Part shown: positions 1 through 8,210 of the stretch, in pieces
How positions within the stretch are numbered: the stretch's first letter is position 1
Layout: every line of letters begins with the position of its first letter
DNA from: Oligoflexus sp.
GTDB taxonomy: Bacteria; Bdellovibrionota_B; Oligoflexia; Oligoflexales; Oligoflexaceae
Reading direction: 5' to 3'
Length of the DNA: 64,000 nucleotides
NCBI GenBank assembly: GCA_014377445.1
Contig: JACMPP010000086.1
Coordinates: 52,274-116,273, forward strand
Made by a program: the position numbers and the translations under genes
Notes under the pieces: model-generated
Told to the model about the DNA's origin: nothing
The model's database searches: none
What the model saw: the letters and a program-made list of their open reading frames with translations, nothing else

Positions 1-1
1 A

Positions 2-355
2 AATCTGGTGAATCATTATGCGACGAATGCAGGTCTCGCGCGTGAGCTCAAGGAGGTCGTCGCTCTCGTCCTCGATCCCAAAGCCCTCTTCAGTCGCTAT
101 ACGGTCAAGGACAGCAAAAGCGCGAACCAGAAGACCACAGTGACACTGGAGCCCAAGTCCAAGGAAGGGACCGACATCACCTCGATCAATGTCCAGGTCG
201 AAGACGGACAAAAGTATGTCGAAGATGTGCAAATCTTCTATAATGATGGGAATAATACCCGTTTTTCATTTAAGAACCCAAAAAAGACCAAAAATGAACC
301 CTCTGTCTTCACCTTTCAACGCAAAGGTAACTTCACTGTAAGACACCATGGCTGA
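2..355 (+). CDS. LolA-like outer-membrane lipoprotein carrier, 3' end only
   Basis: The reading frame is open to the left edge, so the gene starts outside the window. The visible part has the C-terminal pattern of LolA-like proteins: a run of beta strands, a segment on a predicted strand that reads VQIFYNDGNNTRFSF, then NPKKTK and a closing FTFQRKGNFTV strand, comparable to the F-x-F-x-P-x-G ending of LolA. LolA-type proteins carry lipoproteins through the periplasm to the outer membrane. The signal peptide and N-terminal half cannot be seen. The family call is from fold-level pattern only, and a more general DUF of the LolA superfamily is possible. Confidence 0.55.
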   Translation, partial: NLVNHYATNAGLARELKEVVALVLDPKALFSRYTVKDSKSANQKTTVTLEPKSKEGTDITSINVQVEDGQKYVEDVQIFYNDGNNTRFSFKNPKKTKNEPSVFTFQRKGNFTVRHHG

Positions 356-507
356 CCAGAATCCTGGCAGTAACTGTCGTTGCTGCCCTCACCCCTTCCT
401 ATCCTCCCGAAACCAATCTTCTATTAAGTGTAAAGTTTTTGGCCGCTCCTGCCGATAGGTTCCCATATGCGAGGTATTTGGACACTCGCCTAGGGGAGAG
501 CCTCTGT

Positions 508-2067
508 ATGTCTCAAGAAACTGTTCGCTGGGAAGACTTCGATAAGATGCACGTCATCAGGAAGCTCAAAGAGATTGTGGGCAAATGGTGGAAGGTGCAG
601 ATCAACTTTACGGACAAACGTGGATTTCTACGTGGCGTTCCGGAAGGCAAATTCTTTAATCCACTCAATCCGATTTGCCAAGCCATCGTCGCCGACGAAA
701 AAGGCTTTGGTAAACGCGTGACAACCGCTCGTCAAACTACGGTTGAATCCGTTAGTGCGAAAGGCGCCCGCATCACTCAGGATGTGACCGGTTTCTCGGT
801 TATTTCACTGCCAATCCATGTGAATGGTGAATTCTTCGGTACGGTCTTCGGTGATGGCTTTATCTGCCAGGATTCGGCTGCCGCTCAGAAGACCCTCATT
901 AAAGAATACCTTGAGCGCGATTTCCCAAGCCGCAAAGATCTGCCATCCAAGATCGAAGCGCTCCCTGTTCTTTCTTCAAGTGAACTGCACTACCTTGCCG
1001 AACTCATCACGCTCGTCGTCGATGAGATCCTCATCATGCACAAAAACCTTGATGACGAGAAAAGCAAAGTCGGCGAACTCTCGAAAGAACTCGGTCAACG
1101 TTATGGCTTCGATCGTATGATCGGTAAGTCCATGGCGATGCAGGATCTCTATCGTCTTCTTGAAAAGATCTGCGATAGCGAAACCACCGTTTTGATCCAA
1201 GGTGAAAACGGAACCGGTAAAGAATTGATCGCCAAAGCACTTCACTACAATTCCAAGCGCAAAAACAAGCGTTTGCTCGTCGTCAACTGCGGTGCTTTCA
1301 ACGACAACCTTCTCGAGTCCGAACTCTTCGGTCACGTCAAAGGCGCATTTACGGGTGCGATCAAAGACAAAAAAGGTATGTTTGAAGCGGCCGACGGTGG
1401 AACACTCTTCCTCGATGAGATCGGTGATACCACTCCTCAAATGCAGGTCAAACTCCTTCGCGTTCTTCAAGAAGGTACTTTCACTCCAGTCGGTAGCACG
1501 GAAGTGCGTCGCTGCGTGGTCAGAACCCTGGCCGCTACCAACAAAAACCTTTTGCATATGGTTTCGACGGGTGAGTTCCGCGAAGATCTTTACTACCGCC
1601 TGAACGTAATCAACGTTGCCGTTCCGAGCCTTCGTGAACGCAAAGATGATATCCCACTTCTCCTTGAGCATTTCCTTACCCGTTATGCCAAGACTAGTGG
1701 AGCGCCTAAGAAAAGCATTGCGAAGGATTGCCTTGAGCGTTTGATGGACCATGAGTGGCCCGGTAACGTTCGTGAGCTTGAGAACGAGGTGGAACGCCTC
1801 TGTGTTCTCGCCGGCGAAGACAAAGACCTGCCTGAAGATCTCTTGTCGGCCCGTATCAAAGAAAGCACCAAGAAGAAGTTCCCGGGTCTCCGCATCAGCG
1901 GCAACCTTAAAGATTCTCTCGAAGACATGGAAAAAGTCATGATCCTCGAAGGACTCGAACGCAATGGCTGGAACAAATCACGATTGGCGAAGGAACTTGG
2001 CATCAGCCGAGCCGGCCTGATCACCAAAGTGCAGAAGTACGGCCTGGAAAAACGCAAGATTAGCTAA
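508..2067 (+). CDS. Sigma-54-dependent enhancer-binding regulator, Fis family
   Basis: A transcription activator of RNA polymerase sigma-54. Residues about 10-120 form a sensor region that looks PocR/GAF-like (NPICQAIV, then a strand pair ending GTVFGDGF). The AAA+ domain follows, with Walker A GENGTGKE at 232-239, the sigma-54 contact loop GAFTGA at 279-284 and Walker B GGTLFLDEIGD at 297-307. A Fis-type helix-turn-helix closes the protein (RLAKELGISRAGL, last 40 residues). I chose ATG 508, preceded by AGGGGAG about 10 bases upstream, over the longer TTG start at 439 which has no ribosome site. There is no receiver domain, so activation is probably by ligand rather than by a histidine kinase. 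Targets are unknown. Confidence 0.9.
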   Translation: MSQETVRWEDFDKMHVIRKLKEIVGKWWKVQINFTDKRGFLRGVPEGKFFNPLNPICQAIVADEKGFGKRVTTARQTTVESVSAKGARITQDVTGFSVISLPIHVNGEFFGTVFGDGFICQDSAAAQKTLIKEYLERDFPSRKDLPSKIEALPVLSSSELHYLAELITLVVDEILIMHKNLDDEKSKVGELSKELGQRYGFDRMIGKSMAMQDLYRLLEKICDSETTVLIQGENGTGKELIAKALHYNSKRKNKRLLVVNCGAFNDNLLESELFGHVKGAFTGAIKDKKGMFEAADGGTLFLDEIGDTTPQMQVKLLRVLQEGTFTPVGSTEVRRCVVRTLAATNKNLLHMVSTGEFREDLYYRLNVINVAVPSLRERKDDIPLLLEHFLTRYAKTSGAPKKSIAKDCLERLMDHEWPGNVRELENEVERLCVLAGEDKDLPEDLLSARIKESTKKKFPGLRISGNLKDSLEDMEKVMILEGLERNGWNKSRLAKELGISRAGLITKVQKYGLEKRKIS

Positions 2068-2119
2068 TTTTTGTCTCTGTTCCTTCATGCACCAACCTAA
2101 TTATCAAGGATTGATTTTT

Positions 2120-2425
2120 ATGGCACTGAAACTCTTTGCAAAACCAGTTGAAGCCGAAGTAGTACAAATCGATAGCGACTCACGCGTAGCCCGCCTCGAG
2201 AAGCATGTTGAAGACATGTCCATGGAAATGGGCAAATTGAAGAATGAAGTGGATACTATGGTTGCGCGTCAGCAGGGCTTCCGTCTCGCTCTCCGACGCC
2301 TAAGAGAATACCTGGAAGAACGCGGTGTACAAGAGAGCGCGGCTTCGGAAGGGAAAGAAGACGAAAGAGCTCCCGACAGACTCCCTGCGACTATCGCGCG
2401 CAAGGATAAGAGCGGACTTCACTGA
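2120..2425 (+). CDS. Small coiled-coil protein, unknown function
   Basis: A 101-residue soluble protein that I do not recognise. The ATG at 2120 has AAGGA 9 bases upstream; an earlier ATG at 2087 lacks a site. Residues about 20-75 have a heptad pattern rich in Glu, Lys, Met and Leu (VARLEKHVEDMSMEMGKLK), so a coiled coil is likely, followed by a charged, probably disordered tail. It lies 50 bases after the sigma-54 regulator on the same strand and its stop overlaps the stop of the convergent hydrolase gene by 7 bases. It could be a partner of the regulator, but nothing in the sequence proves this. Confidence 0.65.
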   Translation: MALKLFAKPVEAEVVQIDSDSRVARLEKHVEDMSMEMGKLKNEVDTMVARQQGFRLALRRLREYLEERGVQESAASEGKEDERAPDRLPATIARKDKSGLH

Positions 2426-3477
2426 GAGTTGGCCTTTAGCTTCTCGACTGCTTTAAACTCTGCTTCGAATGCCTCTTGTTTTTCTTGGTCATCAAGTCCA
2501 GTCAGTTCCTCAAAGAATGACTGGGCTTCGGCCAAAGAACCCTCAGCTCCGAGACCATAAATCGTCGACACATGAAAGATTTGAAAATCCTTAACCTTGA
2601 GCGCGATCGCTATCAAGGCCGCTTGTCGCGACGTTAGATGCGCTTTGGCGACCGCACGGGAGCGATCCTGATCCAGAAAACTGCTTTCGCAAATCATGCG
2701 ATCGGCCGTTCCAAAGGCGTCCTGGAGACGTTTGACATTCAATCGATCAAAGCTCAAATCCGTGAGATACACCAGGGATTCGCCTGGCTCGCAACGAAGG
2801 AGCTTAGTTCCGAGGTCACGCGTACTGTAGATCTTGCCTTCGACTTTCAGGACTTCGTCGAAAAGGCTGTGTTTTACGTTGTGCTGAAGTTGACTGATCC
2901 AGGCCCCACTCGAGAGTCCGAGAGACGGGAGTTGATCATGAAGAAACTTGAGTTTGTCCGGATTCCTCAGTTTATACGCGATTGATTTGATACCGTGATG
3001 ATCGAGCCCCACCGCCGAGAGTATCGACCCATCATGAAGGATAGTGAGCTGATCTTGAGACCCAAGCTCTTCCTGCTCGTGGATAGCAAACCCATCCGTA
3101 TTTCGAATCAGGGCCGTGGCAACTGAACCGTCGGCACGAATCTCATGGACTTCAAATCGCAATTGATCGGGCTCGATTAGGTTCCACGCATAGGACTTGA
3201 GCTTGGCCTGCACACGTTCAAAAAAAGGGGCCGGGCCCCAAATCTTAAGCAGGCGCTTATGGGGAATGTTGACCCTGAGCCAACGGTCGAAGCCGATGAA
3301 GTGATCCATGTGCGTATGCGAGACAAAGACGTGACGGACCTTCATCAGATCCCGCTGCGTCAGCTGATCGATCGTGCCCAAATCGAACAACAGGGCCTCG
3401 CCACTGTTTCGCATGAAAGCGAACACTGCGGGATCACCCTGGAGTCCATTGAGAATTTCGAATTGCAGTTCATTCAT
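2419..3477 (-). CDS. RNase Z-like metallo-beta-lactamase-fold hydrolase
   Basis: A metal-dependent hydrolase of 352 residues. The zinc motif HTHMDH stands at 54-59 with the typical preceding strand VRHVFVS. Further motifs resemble RNase Z: an acidic strand YLTDLSF in the GDT position, CESSFL near residue 255, AHLTSRQAA (the RNase Z AHMT-like motif) and FHVSTIYG near the C-terminus, where RNase Z has a final His on HFSxRY. tRNA 3' maturation is the role of true RNase Z; the divergent motifs mean another phosphodiesterase role is possible. It is the last gene of a five-gene minus-strand operon and overlaps the amidase gene before it by 8 bases. Confidence 0.75.
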   Translation of the reverse strand: MNELQFEILNGLQGDPAVFAFMRNSGEALLFDLGTIDQLTQRDLMKVRHVFVSHTHMDHFIGFDRWLRVNIPHKRLLKIWGPAPFFERVQAKLKSYAWNLIEPDQLRFEVHEIRADGSVATALIRNTDGFAIHEQEELGSQDQLTILHDGSILSAVGLDHHGIKSIAYKLRNPDKLKFLHDQLPSLGLSSGAWISQLQHNVKHSLFDEVLKVEGKIYSTRDLGTKLLRCEPGESLVYLTDLSFDRLNVKRLQDAFGTADRMICESSFLDQDRSRAVAKAHLTSRQAALIAIALKVKDFQIFHVSTIYGLGAEGSLAEAQSFFEELTGLDDQEKQEAFEAEFKAVEKLKANSQ

Positions 3478-4336
3478 ATACTTCGGGACGCCTGTTGCTA
3501 AGGGCAGGAAGACGCGCGCGCACGGCGGCGATTCGCGAAAAACTTATTTCAGCCATGGCGACACCGGGGGTACCGCCGGTATTCGCAAGGACATAACCCC
3601 AGGGATCGACGATCATCGAGTGACCGTAGCAGCTCTTACCCGGTGAACTCTCACCAACCTGGTTAGAAGCGTAGACATAAGCCTGCTGTTCAATGGCCCG
3701 GGCCCGAATCAGCACTTCCCAATGGTCCATACCTGTCTGGGTGGTAAACGCTGAGGGCAAGAGGATGACGTCGAGAGCCCTAGCCTTTGCCAAACGCTCA
3801 AACAAGCGTGGGAATCTCAGATCATAACAGATCGCGAGGCCGACGTTGTAGCCTTCGACTTCCAGCGTCACAAGACTGTCACCGCTCAGGAAACCATCCG
3901 ACTCGCAGTAAAGGGGCTGCCCCTTGGCATCCATCAAATTGAAAGGGTGGGTTTTGCGATACTTAGCAATCTTCTGCCCATCGCGCCCAAAGACGTAGGA
4001 CGTGTTGTAAACGCGCTTATGTCCGGTGCGGCCTTCCAATTCAACTTTTTCCGAGGCGCTGGGGCGTTCCCCAAAGCTGCCCGCAAAAAGAACGATGGAA
4101 AGTTCTTTGGCCAGGCTTGAAAGCGTTTGGACCAAAGCTCCATTATCGTCTTCGCCGTTTTGATAGATCGCTTCATAGGGGCCAATATAGGTGAAGACTT
4201 CGGGCAGAAGGACCCAATCCGCGCCCTGAGCGGCAGCATCACGCACCCATTGAATGGCATCACGAATATTTTTTTCTTTGTCCGCACCGCTGGTCATACA
4301 GACGGTCGCGAGGCGGAGATTTTTAACATTATGCAT
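3470..4336 (-). CDS. Carbon-nitrogen hydrolase (nitrilase family, Nit1/omega-amidase-like)
   Basis: A cytoplasmic amidase of 288 residues. The Glu-Lys-Cys catalytic triad is visible: E46 in LLPEVF, K128 in YRKTHPF, C170 in AICYDLRFP. Spacing and the CYDLRFP motif fit the Nit branch, whose members hydrolyse deaminated glutathione or omega-amides such as 2-oxoglutaramate; the exact substrate cannot be read. The ATG at 4336 lies one base after the pyrB stop, with GGAG inside the pyrB end, so I prefer it to a longer start inside pyrB. It is probably translated together with pyrB. Confidence 0.85.
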   Translation of the reverse strand: MHNVKNLRLATVCMTSGADKEKNIRDAIQWVRDAAAQGADWVLLPEVFTYIGPYEAIYQNGEDDNGALVQTLSSLAKELSIVLFAGSFGERPSASEKVELEGRTGHKRVYNTSYVFGRDGQKIAKYRKTHPFNLMDAKGQPLYCESDGFLSGDSLVTLEVEGYNVGLAICYDLRFPRLFERLAKARALDVILLPSAFTTQTGMDHWEVLIRARAIEQQAYVYASNQVGESSPGKSCYGHSMIVDPWGYVLANTGGTPGVAMAEISFSRIAAVRARLPALSNRRPEVYE

Positions 4337-4337
4337 C

Positions 4338-5333
4338 TCAGAGCTCCGGTAGGACGATTTTGTGATCGACCCCAAATATCTTCGTCAAAAGAGCGACACG
4401 CGTCCACATTCCGTTGCGTTCTTGGCGCCAGTACTTGGCCCGGGGATCGGCATCGATCGCCACATCGAGCTCGGCTCGCCTTGGCAATGGGTGCATGATC
4501 ACCGATTTCTCTTTCATCAATTTAAGGTGCTCGAACTTCAGGTGGAAGCGGCTGTAGTCCACTTTCTTGGATTCGCCTTCGGTATCGTATTCATCCTGAA
4601 CACGTGTCATGTACACGGCATCGGCAATAGTCAAAGCGTCCTGCAGTTGATCAGTTTCATCAAAACGCACGTTGGCTTTCTGCAACTTTGTTCGAATGTC
4701 GTCGCCGATTTTATATTCCGTCGGTGAGACAAAGACGATACGCATGTCTTGGTAGTTCGTGAGCAGGCCGCTGAGCGAGCGAATGGTTCGGCCGCGCTTG
4801 AGGTCGCCGACCATAACGATCGTCTTACCGTCGATGCCGCCGTCACGCACAAAACTGCGGTTCAGGGTATAGATATCGAGAAGGGCCTGGGTCGGATGTT
4901 CATCCGGCCCCGAACCCGCATTGATAATCGGCACGGGACGCTCACTCTCATCGAGAATGGCGGCGATGCGATTGCAAAGGCCGGGCACCGCTGTTCGCAT
5001 GATGATCATGTCCACGTAACTCGAGAAGGTCTGGAGAGAATCCTCGATGCTCTCGCCTTTGCGCTCCGAGCTCGTGGCCGAATCGCGAATCTCGTTCGTC
5101 GACATGCCCAGGATCTGAGCGGCTGTTTGGAAAGAGAGAAAGGTTCGGGTCGATGGCTGCGTGAAATAAAGCATCGCGCGCTTGTGAGCGAGAAGTCCGC
5201 GCAGATACAGAAGCCCTTCTTTGGATTTATCGAAGCGTCTGATCGTATCGGTCAGAAGACAGATATAGTCGAGAAAGGGTCGATCAAATTGAGAACTGTT
5301 CAGGATATGCATCGGCGCAGATTCACGTTCCAT
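4338..5333 (-). CDS. pyrB: Aspartate carbamoyltransferase, catalytic subunit
   Basis: Joins carbamoyl phosphate and aspartate in the second step of pyrimidine synthesis. The carbamoyl-phosphate site STRT is at 61-64 (PSTRTFLSF), HPTQALLDIYT at about 146-156, and the HPLPRR motif lies near residue 280. At 331 residues it is slightly longer than the usual 305-310. ATG 5333 has AAGGTG 8 bases upstream. It stands 11 bases after purM. No pyrI or pyrC is adjacent, and the pairing with purM links purine and pyrimidine synthesis in one transcript. Confidence 0.93.
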   Translation of the reverse strand: MERESAPMHILNSSQFDRPFLDYICLLTDTIRRFDKSKEGLLYLRGLLAHKRAMLYFTQPSTRTFLSFQTAAQILGMSTNEIRDSATSSERKGESIEDSLQTFSSYVDMIIMRTAVPGLCNRIAAILDESERPVPIINAGSGPDEHPTQALLDIYTLNRSFVRDGGIDGKTIVMVGDLKRGRTIRSLSGLLTNYQDMRIVFVSPTEYKIGDDIRTKLQKANVRFDETDQLQDALTIADAVYMTRVQDEYDTEGESKKVDYSRFHLKFEHLKLMKEKSVIMHPLPRRAELDVAIDADPRAKYWRQERNGMWTRVALLTKIFGVDHKIVLPEL

Positions 5334-5344
5334 TGTCTTTCACC

Positions 5345-6367
5345 TTATCCTTTATAACGCACAGAAGGCGAACCCTGGCCTGTCGCGATACTGCCTATCT
5401 TCGTAGCCCCGAGCTTGACTTCGGCACAGGCTTTGATAAAAGCGTCCGCATCTTTTGCCGCAACCGCAGCGATCATGCCCGCACCCATGTTGAACACTCC
5501 TTCGACACTGGCAAAGGGGGCATCATAGTCATCAAAGATGCCCTGCATCCACTTCGGAGTCGGGATAGCTTTCGGATCGATCTCGGCCACAACATTGTCA
5601 GGCAGGACGCGTGGGAGATTGCCTGAGATGCCACCGCCGGTGATATTCGCGAGCGCATGGACGCTGCCGGGAAGGGCTTTCAGAATCTCCGGCAGCTCCC
5701 AGTAAATGCGCGTTGGTGTCAGAGCCTGTTTGATGCGCTCTGGACTGGCCTTCTTTTCTTTCAACCATTTTCTCAGCAAGGAATACCCGTTGCTGTGAAA
5801 GCCGGAACTTTCAAGAGCGATGAGAATATCACCGGAGGCGACATGCTCCGGCCTTAGACGTTTCGCTCCATCAACAACTCCGACGACAAAGCCGGCGAGA
5901 TCGAAATGGCCCTTGGCATAAAGCCCTGGAAGCTCCGCGGTCTCGCCGCCGAGCAAAGCGGTATCGCATTGTTTCAAGGCGGCACGAATCCCGGCGAGCA
6001 CGGATTTGAATTGCTCGGAATCGAGAATACCGGTTGCATAGTAGTCGAGAAAGAAGAGCGGGCGACCGCCGACGGTGTAAAGGTCATTCACACACATCGC
6101 CACCAGGTCGAAGCCGAGGCCTTCCAGTTGATTTTCTTCGATGGCGAGCAGCACCTTGGTTCCGACACCATCCGTCCCGGTCACGAGCAACGGGTCTTCC
6201 ATGCCTTTAAAATCCGGACGGAAGAGAGCTGCAAATCCGCCGATGCCTGAGACGACTTCGCCGCCACGGGTGCCGATGCTTCCGCTTTTCTGAAGCCAAT
6301 CGACAAGAGCATCGCCTTTTTCAACATCGACGCCTGATTCTTTATAAAGGTCTCTACTCTCTGCCAT
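5345..6367 (-). CDS. purM: Phosphoribosylformylglycinamidine cyclo-ligase (AIR synthetase)
   Basis: Catalyses the ATP-dependent ring closure of FGAM to AIR, step five of purine synthesis. The N-terminus has the family pattern YKESGVDVEKGD, the glycine-rich GIGGFAALF near residue 45, the DGVGTK nucleotide motif near 65, and the C-terminal NMGAGMIAAV. The length of 340 residues is normal. ATG 6367 is preceded by GAGGA. Only 3 bases separate it from the TrpC-like gene upstream and 11 from pyrB downstream, so the three are probably one transcript. Confidence 0.95.
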   Translation of the reverse strand: MAESRDLYKESGVDVEKGDALVDWLQKSGSIGTRGGEVVSGIGGFAALFRPDFKGMEDPLLVTGTDGVGTKVLLAIEENQLEGLGFDLVAMCVNDLYTVGGRPLFFLDYYATGILDSEQFKSVLAGIRAALKQCDTALLGGETAELPGLYAKGHFDLAGFVVGVVDGAKRLRPEHVASGDILIALESSGFHSNGYSLLRKWLKEKKASPERIKQALTPTRIYWELPEILKALPGSVHALANITGGGISGNLPRVLPDNVVAEIDPKAIPTPKWMQGIFDDYDAPFASVEGVFNMGAGMIAAVAAKDADAFIKACAEVKLGATKIGSIATGQGSPSVRYKG

Positions 6368-6370
6368 GTC

Positions 6371-7102
6371 TTAGTCCTCTTCGTCAGAATGAGAAGTCGA
6401 TTCGTCGAATATAGATCGCTGGGCTTGGACTGGACTCCGGGTTTCTTCATCCGCGACTTCTTCAGGCGGGAGCGGAATGGAGTCGAGAAGCTGAATGACC
6501 GAGCAGACCCAGGTCGGGGATAGCTGAAGTTCCTCGGCCCCTTCGTAAATCAGTGTGCGACCGCGGAGGGTTTCCAGATCGAAGAGCCCTTCGTTCTGCA
6601 ACTCGCCCCGGAGCCAGAGAATACCCCCATCCTGAACCAAAAGTCCGAGAGCCAAATCTTCGGGACTTCGGCAGCTCAGGATTGTGGGCAGGCCGTAATC
6701 TCTGCCGACCTCGACCAGGAACTGAAGACTGGCCTGATCGTGTTTGCGGACCTCGAGGGTATAGGCGTCTGCGCCCATCGCCCTTGTTTCGAGAACCTGT
6801 TCCTCACTGACAACAGGATCCAAACGCCAGATAGGCCGAATTCTATCGTCTTGTTTCCAGTCGCGGAATCGAGTGGCACTTGCTGCTTCACCAATTTGTT
6901 CCATGACTAAATCAATATTAGGCAGAATATTCCCACTCGCGAGTCGAGCGTAAGTCAAATTTGGAAGGGGCTGTGGAGTAAGGCGGCGAACGGCGGGGGC
7001 ATCTTGAATGTGAGCGCGGACCTTTTCGCGGTAACGGATGCGCTCTCGCCCTTTCTTGCCGCTGCTAGAAGGGTCGAATAGGTGATCGAGAAATCCGCTC
7101 AT
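6371..7102 (-). CDS. TrpC-like (indole-3-glycerol-phosphate synthase fold) pseudoenzyme
   Basis: A 243-residue intact protein that lines up with the beta-barrel of indole-3-glycerol-phosphate synthase. RPIWRLDPVVSEEQ matches the TrpC strand with catalytic lysine (PILxKDF) but has Leu there. RAMGADAYTL matches GADAILLI. The later strand with catalytic Glu (LVEVH) reads ILSCR, and the GINxRDL strand reads LWLRGEL. All catalytic residues I can align are therefore missing while the reading frame is open. It has GAGGTG 7 bases before ATG 7102 and leads the purM-pyrB operon with 3 bases before purM. Function unknown; it may bind a phosphoribosyl ligand or act as a scaffold. The alignment was made by eye. 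Confidence 0.6.
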   Translation of the reverse strand: MSGFLDHLFDPSSSGKKGRERIRYREKVRAHIQDAPAVRRLTPQPLPNLTYARLASGNILPNIDLVMEQIGEAASATRFRDWKQDDRIRPIWRLDPVVSEEQVLETRAMGADAYTLEVRKHDQASLQFLVEVGRDYGLPTILSCRSPEDLALGLLVQDGGILWLRGELQNEGLFDLETLRGRTLIYEGAEELQLSPTWVCSVIQLLDSIPLPPEEVADEETRSPVQAQRSIFDESTSHSDEED

Positions 7103-7236
7103 ACTTCACACCTCATCAGACAAGGCGAATAAATTGAGAATAAACAGTCGCTTGTGGTCAGCTATCTAAAGTTTTGACAGTAGATTCCGATGCGACTCTT
7201 AAGAAGATTAACGTGTTCCTCGGCCAAGGCAAAGTA

Positions 7237-8112
7237 ATGGGATCTATTCGATACATGAATAAAAACCGCTTCATTATGGCTATGTTTGCAATGCTTGCAG
7301 CACCTACAAACCATAGTCTCGGAGACGTTGTCTATAAGAAAGTCTCGACTCTTAGGGTCACTCCTCGAGACGATGATGCGGCTATGGTCTCTATGCCAAA
7401 TCCACCACAAAACGACAACACGACATTTAAGATCTTGAAGATACAAAACGTTGGAAACAGTCTGACTGCAATGATCGATGGTGGGCTGGATCGCGGCATG
7501 CTGCCCGGTACAATCCTCAAGGCTCAACGGCCTTACATCAGCCCCCTGGGTGTGAGTGAATTTATCCCGGTGGCGCTGCTCAAGACGCTTGAGGTCCGCG
7601 AAACCTACACAATAGCGGAAGTCGTGACAAATGGTTCCCTGGACAGCCAGGTGCATTTCTCTGATTACCCCGAGCTCATGGTCGGTGACCGCGCCGAAGC
7701 CGAAGCGATCAATATCGCGTCCCGTACGCAGTTGCTCCCGACGCTCTCGCTCACCTACAACAAACTTTTCGTCGATCCCAAAAGCAACCCGGGCAGCTAC
7801 GAGCTCTCGTCGGCTGGACGGCAGCTCCTCATCGACAAGGGCCAAACCTTTGTGCAGGTTCGTGCTCCGCTTCTTCTGGTTGAAGGCTATACCGATGGCC
7901 ACGGCGATCGAAGCACCAACCAGATGGAATCCTATCAACGGGCTCTCACTGTTCGCCAGACTCTCATCGACGAACTGGGTATCGATCCTGATCGTATCGT
8001 CGCTATTGGTATGGGTGAATCCGAAGATCCACAGAACGCAAATCTTCCCGGCGCAGAAGATGAAGCAAGACGGGTGATCATCAAGGTTAAAACGCTGCCT
8101 CAGGAGAATTAA
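7237..8112 (+). CDS. OmpA/MotB-domain exported protein
   Basis: An envelope protein of about 290 residues. An N-terminal basic-hydrophobic stretch (NKNRFIMAMFAMLAAP) is a plausible signal peptide. The C-terminal 90 residues carry the OmpA-like peptidoglycan-binding pattern: EGYTDGHGD, the helix with YQRALTVRQTL, LGIDPDRI, GMGESEDP, then a basic EARRVIIKV strand. The middle segment, about residues 60-190, is unrecognised and beta-rich. I chose ATG 7237 (AAGG 7 bases upstream); ATG 7255 directly before the signal peptide is an alternative. It probably tethers the cell wall or outer membrane. Confidence 0.75.
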   Translation: MGSIRYMNKNRFIMAMFAMLAAPTNHSLGDVVYKKVSTLRVTPRDDDAAMVSMPNPPQNDNTTFKILKIQNVGNSLTAMIDGGLDRGMLPGTILKAQRPYISPLGVSEFIPVALLKTLEVRETYTIAEVVTNGSLDSQVHFSDYPELMVGDRAEAEAINIASRTQLLPTLSLTYNKLFVDPKSNPGSYELSSAGRQLLIDKGQTFVQVRAPLLLVEGYTDGHGDRSTNQMESYQRALTVRQTLIDELGIDPDRIVAIGMGESEDPQNANLPGAEDEARRVIIKVKTLPQEN

Positions 8113-8210
8113 GACCCTCTCCTTTACTGACAATATCTTGTATCCATTTAATTGCTGTTGTTGCATCATGCCTCCATGTGATCAACTTTACCAAATCGAC
8201 TAGCTCTAAA

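Noticed and set aside
976..1752. Long minus-strand frame opposite the sigma-54 regulator
   Set aside because: It lies wholly antisense to the AAA+ domain, has no ribosome site and no family pattern.
7162..8169. 335-codon minus-strand frame opposite the OmpA-like gene
   Set aside because: The plus strand carries the OmpA-like motifs and signal peptide; the antisense frame has none.
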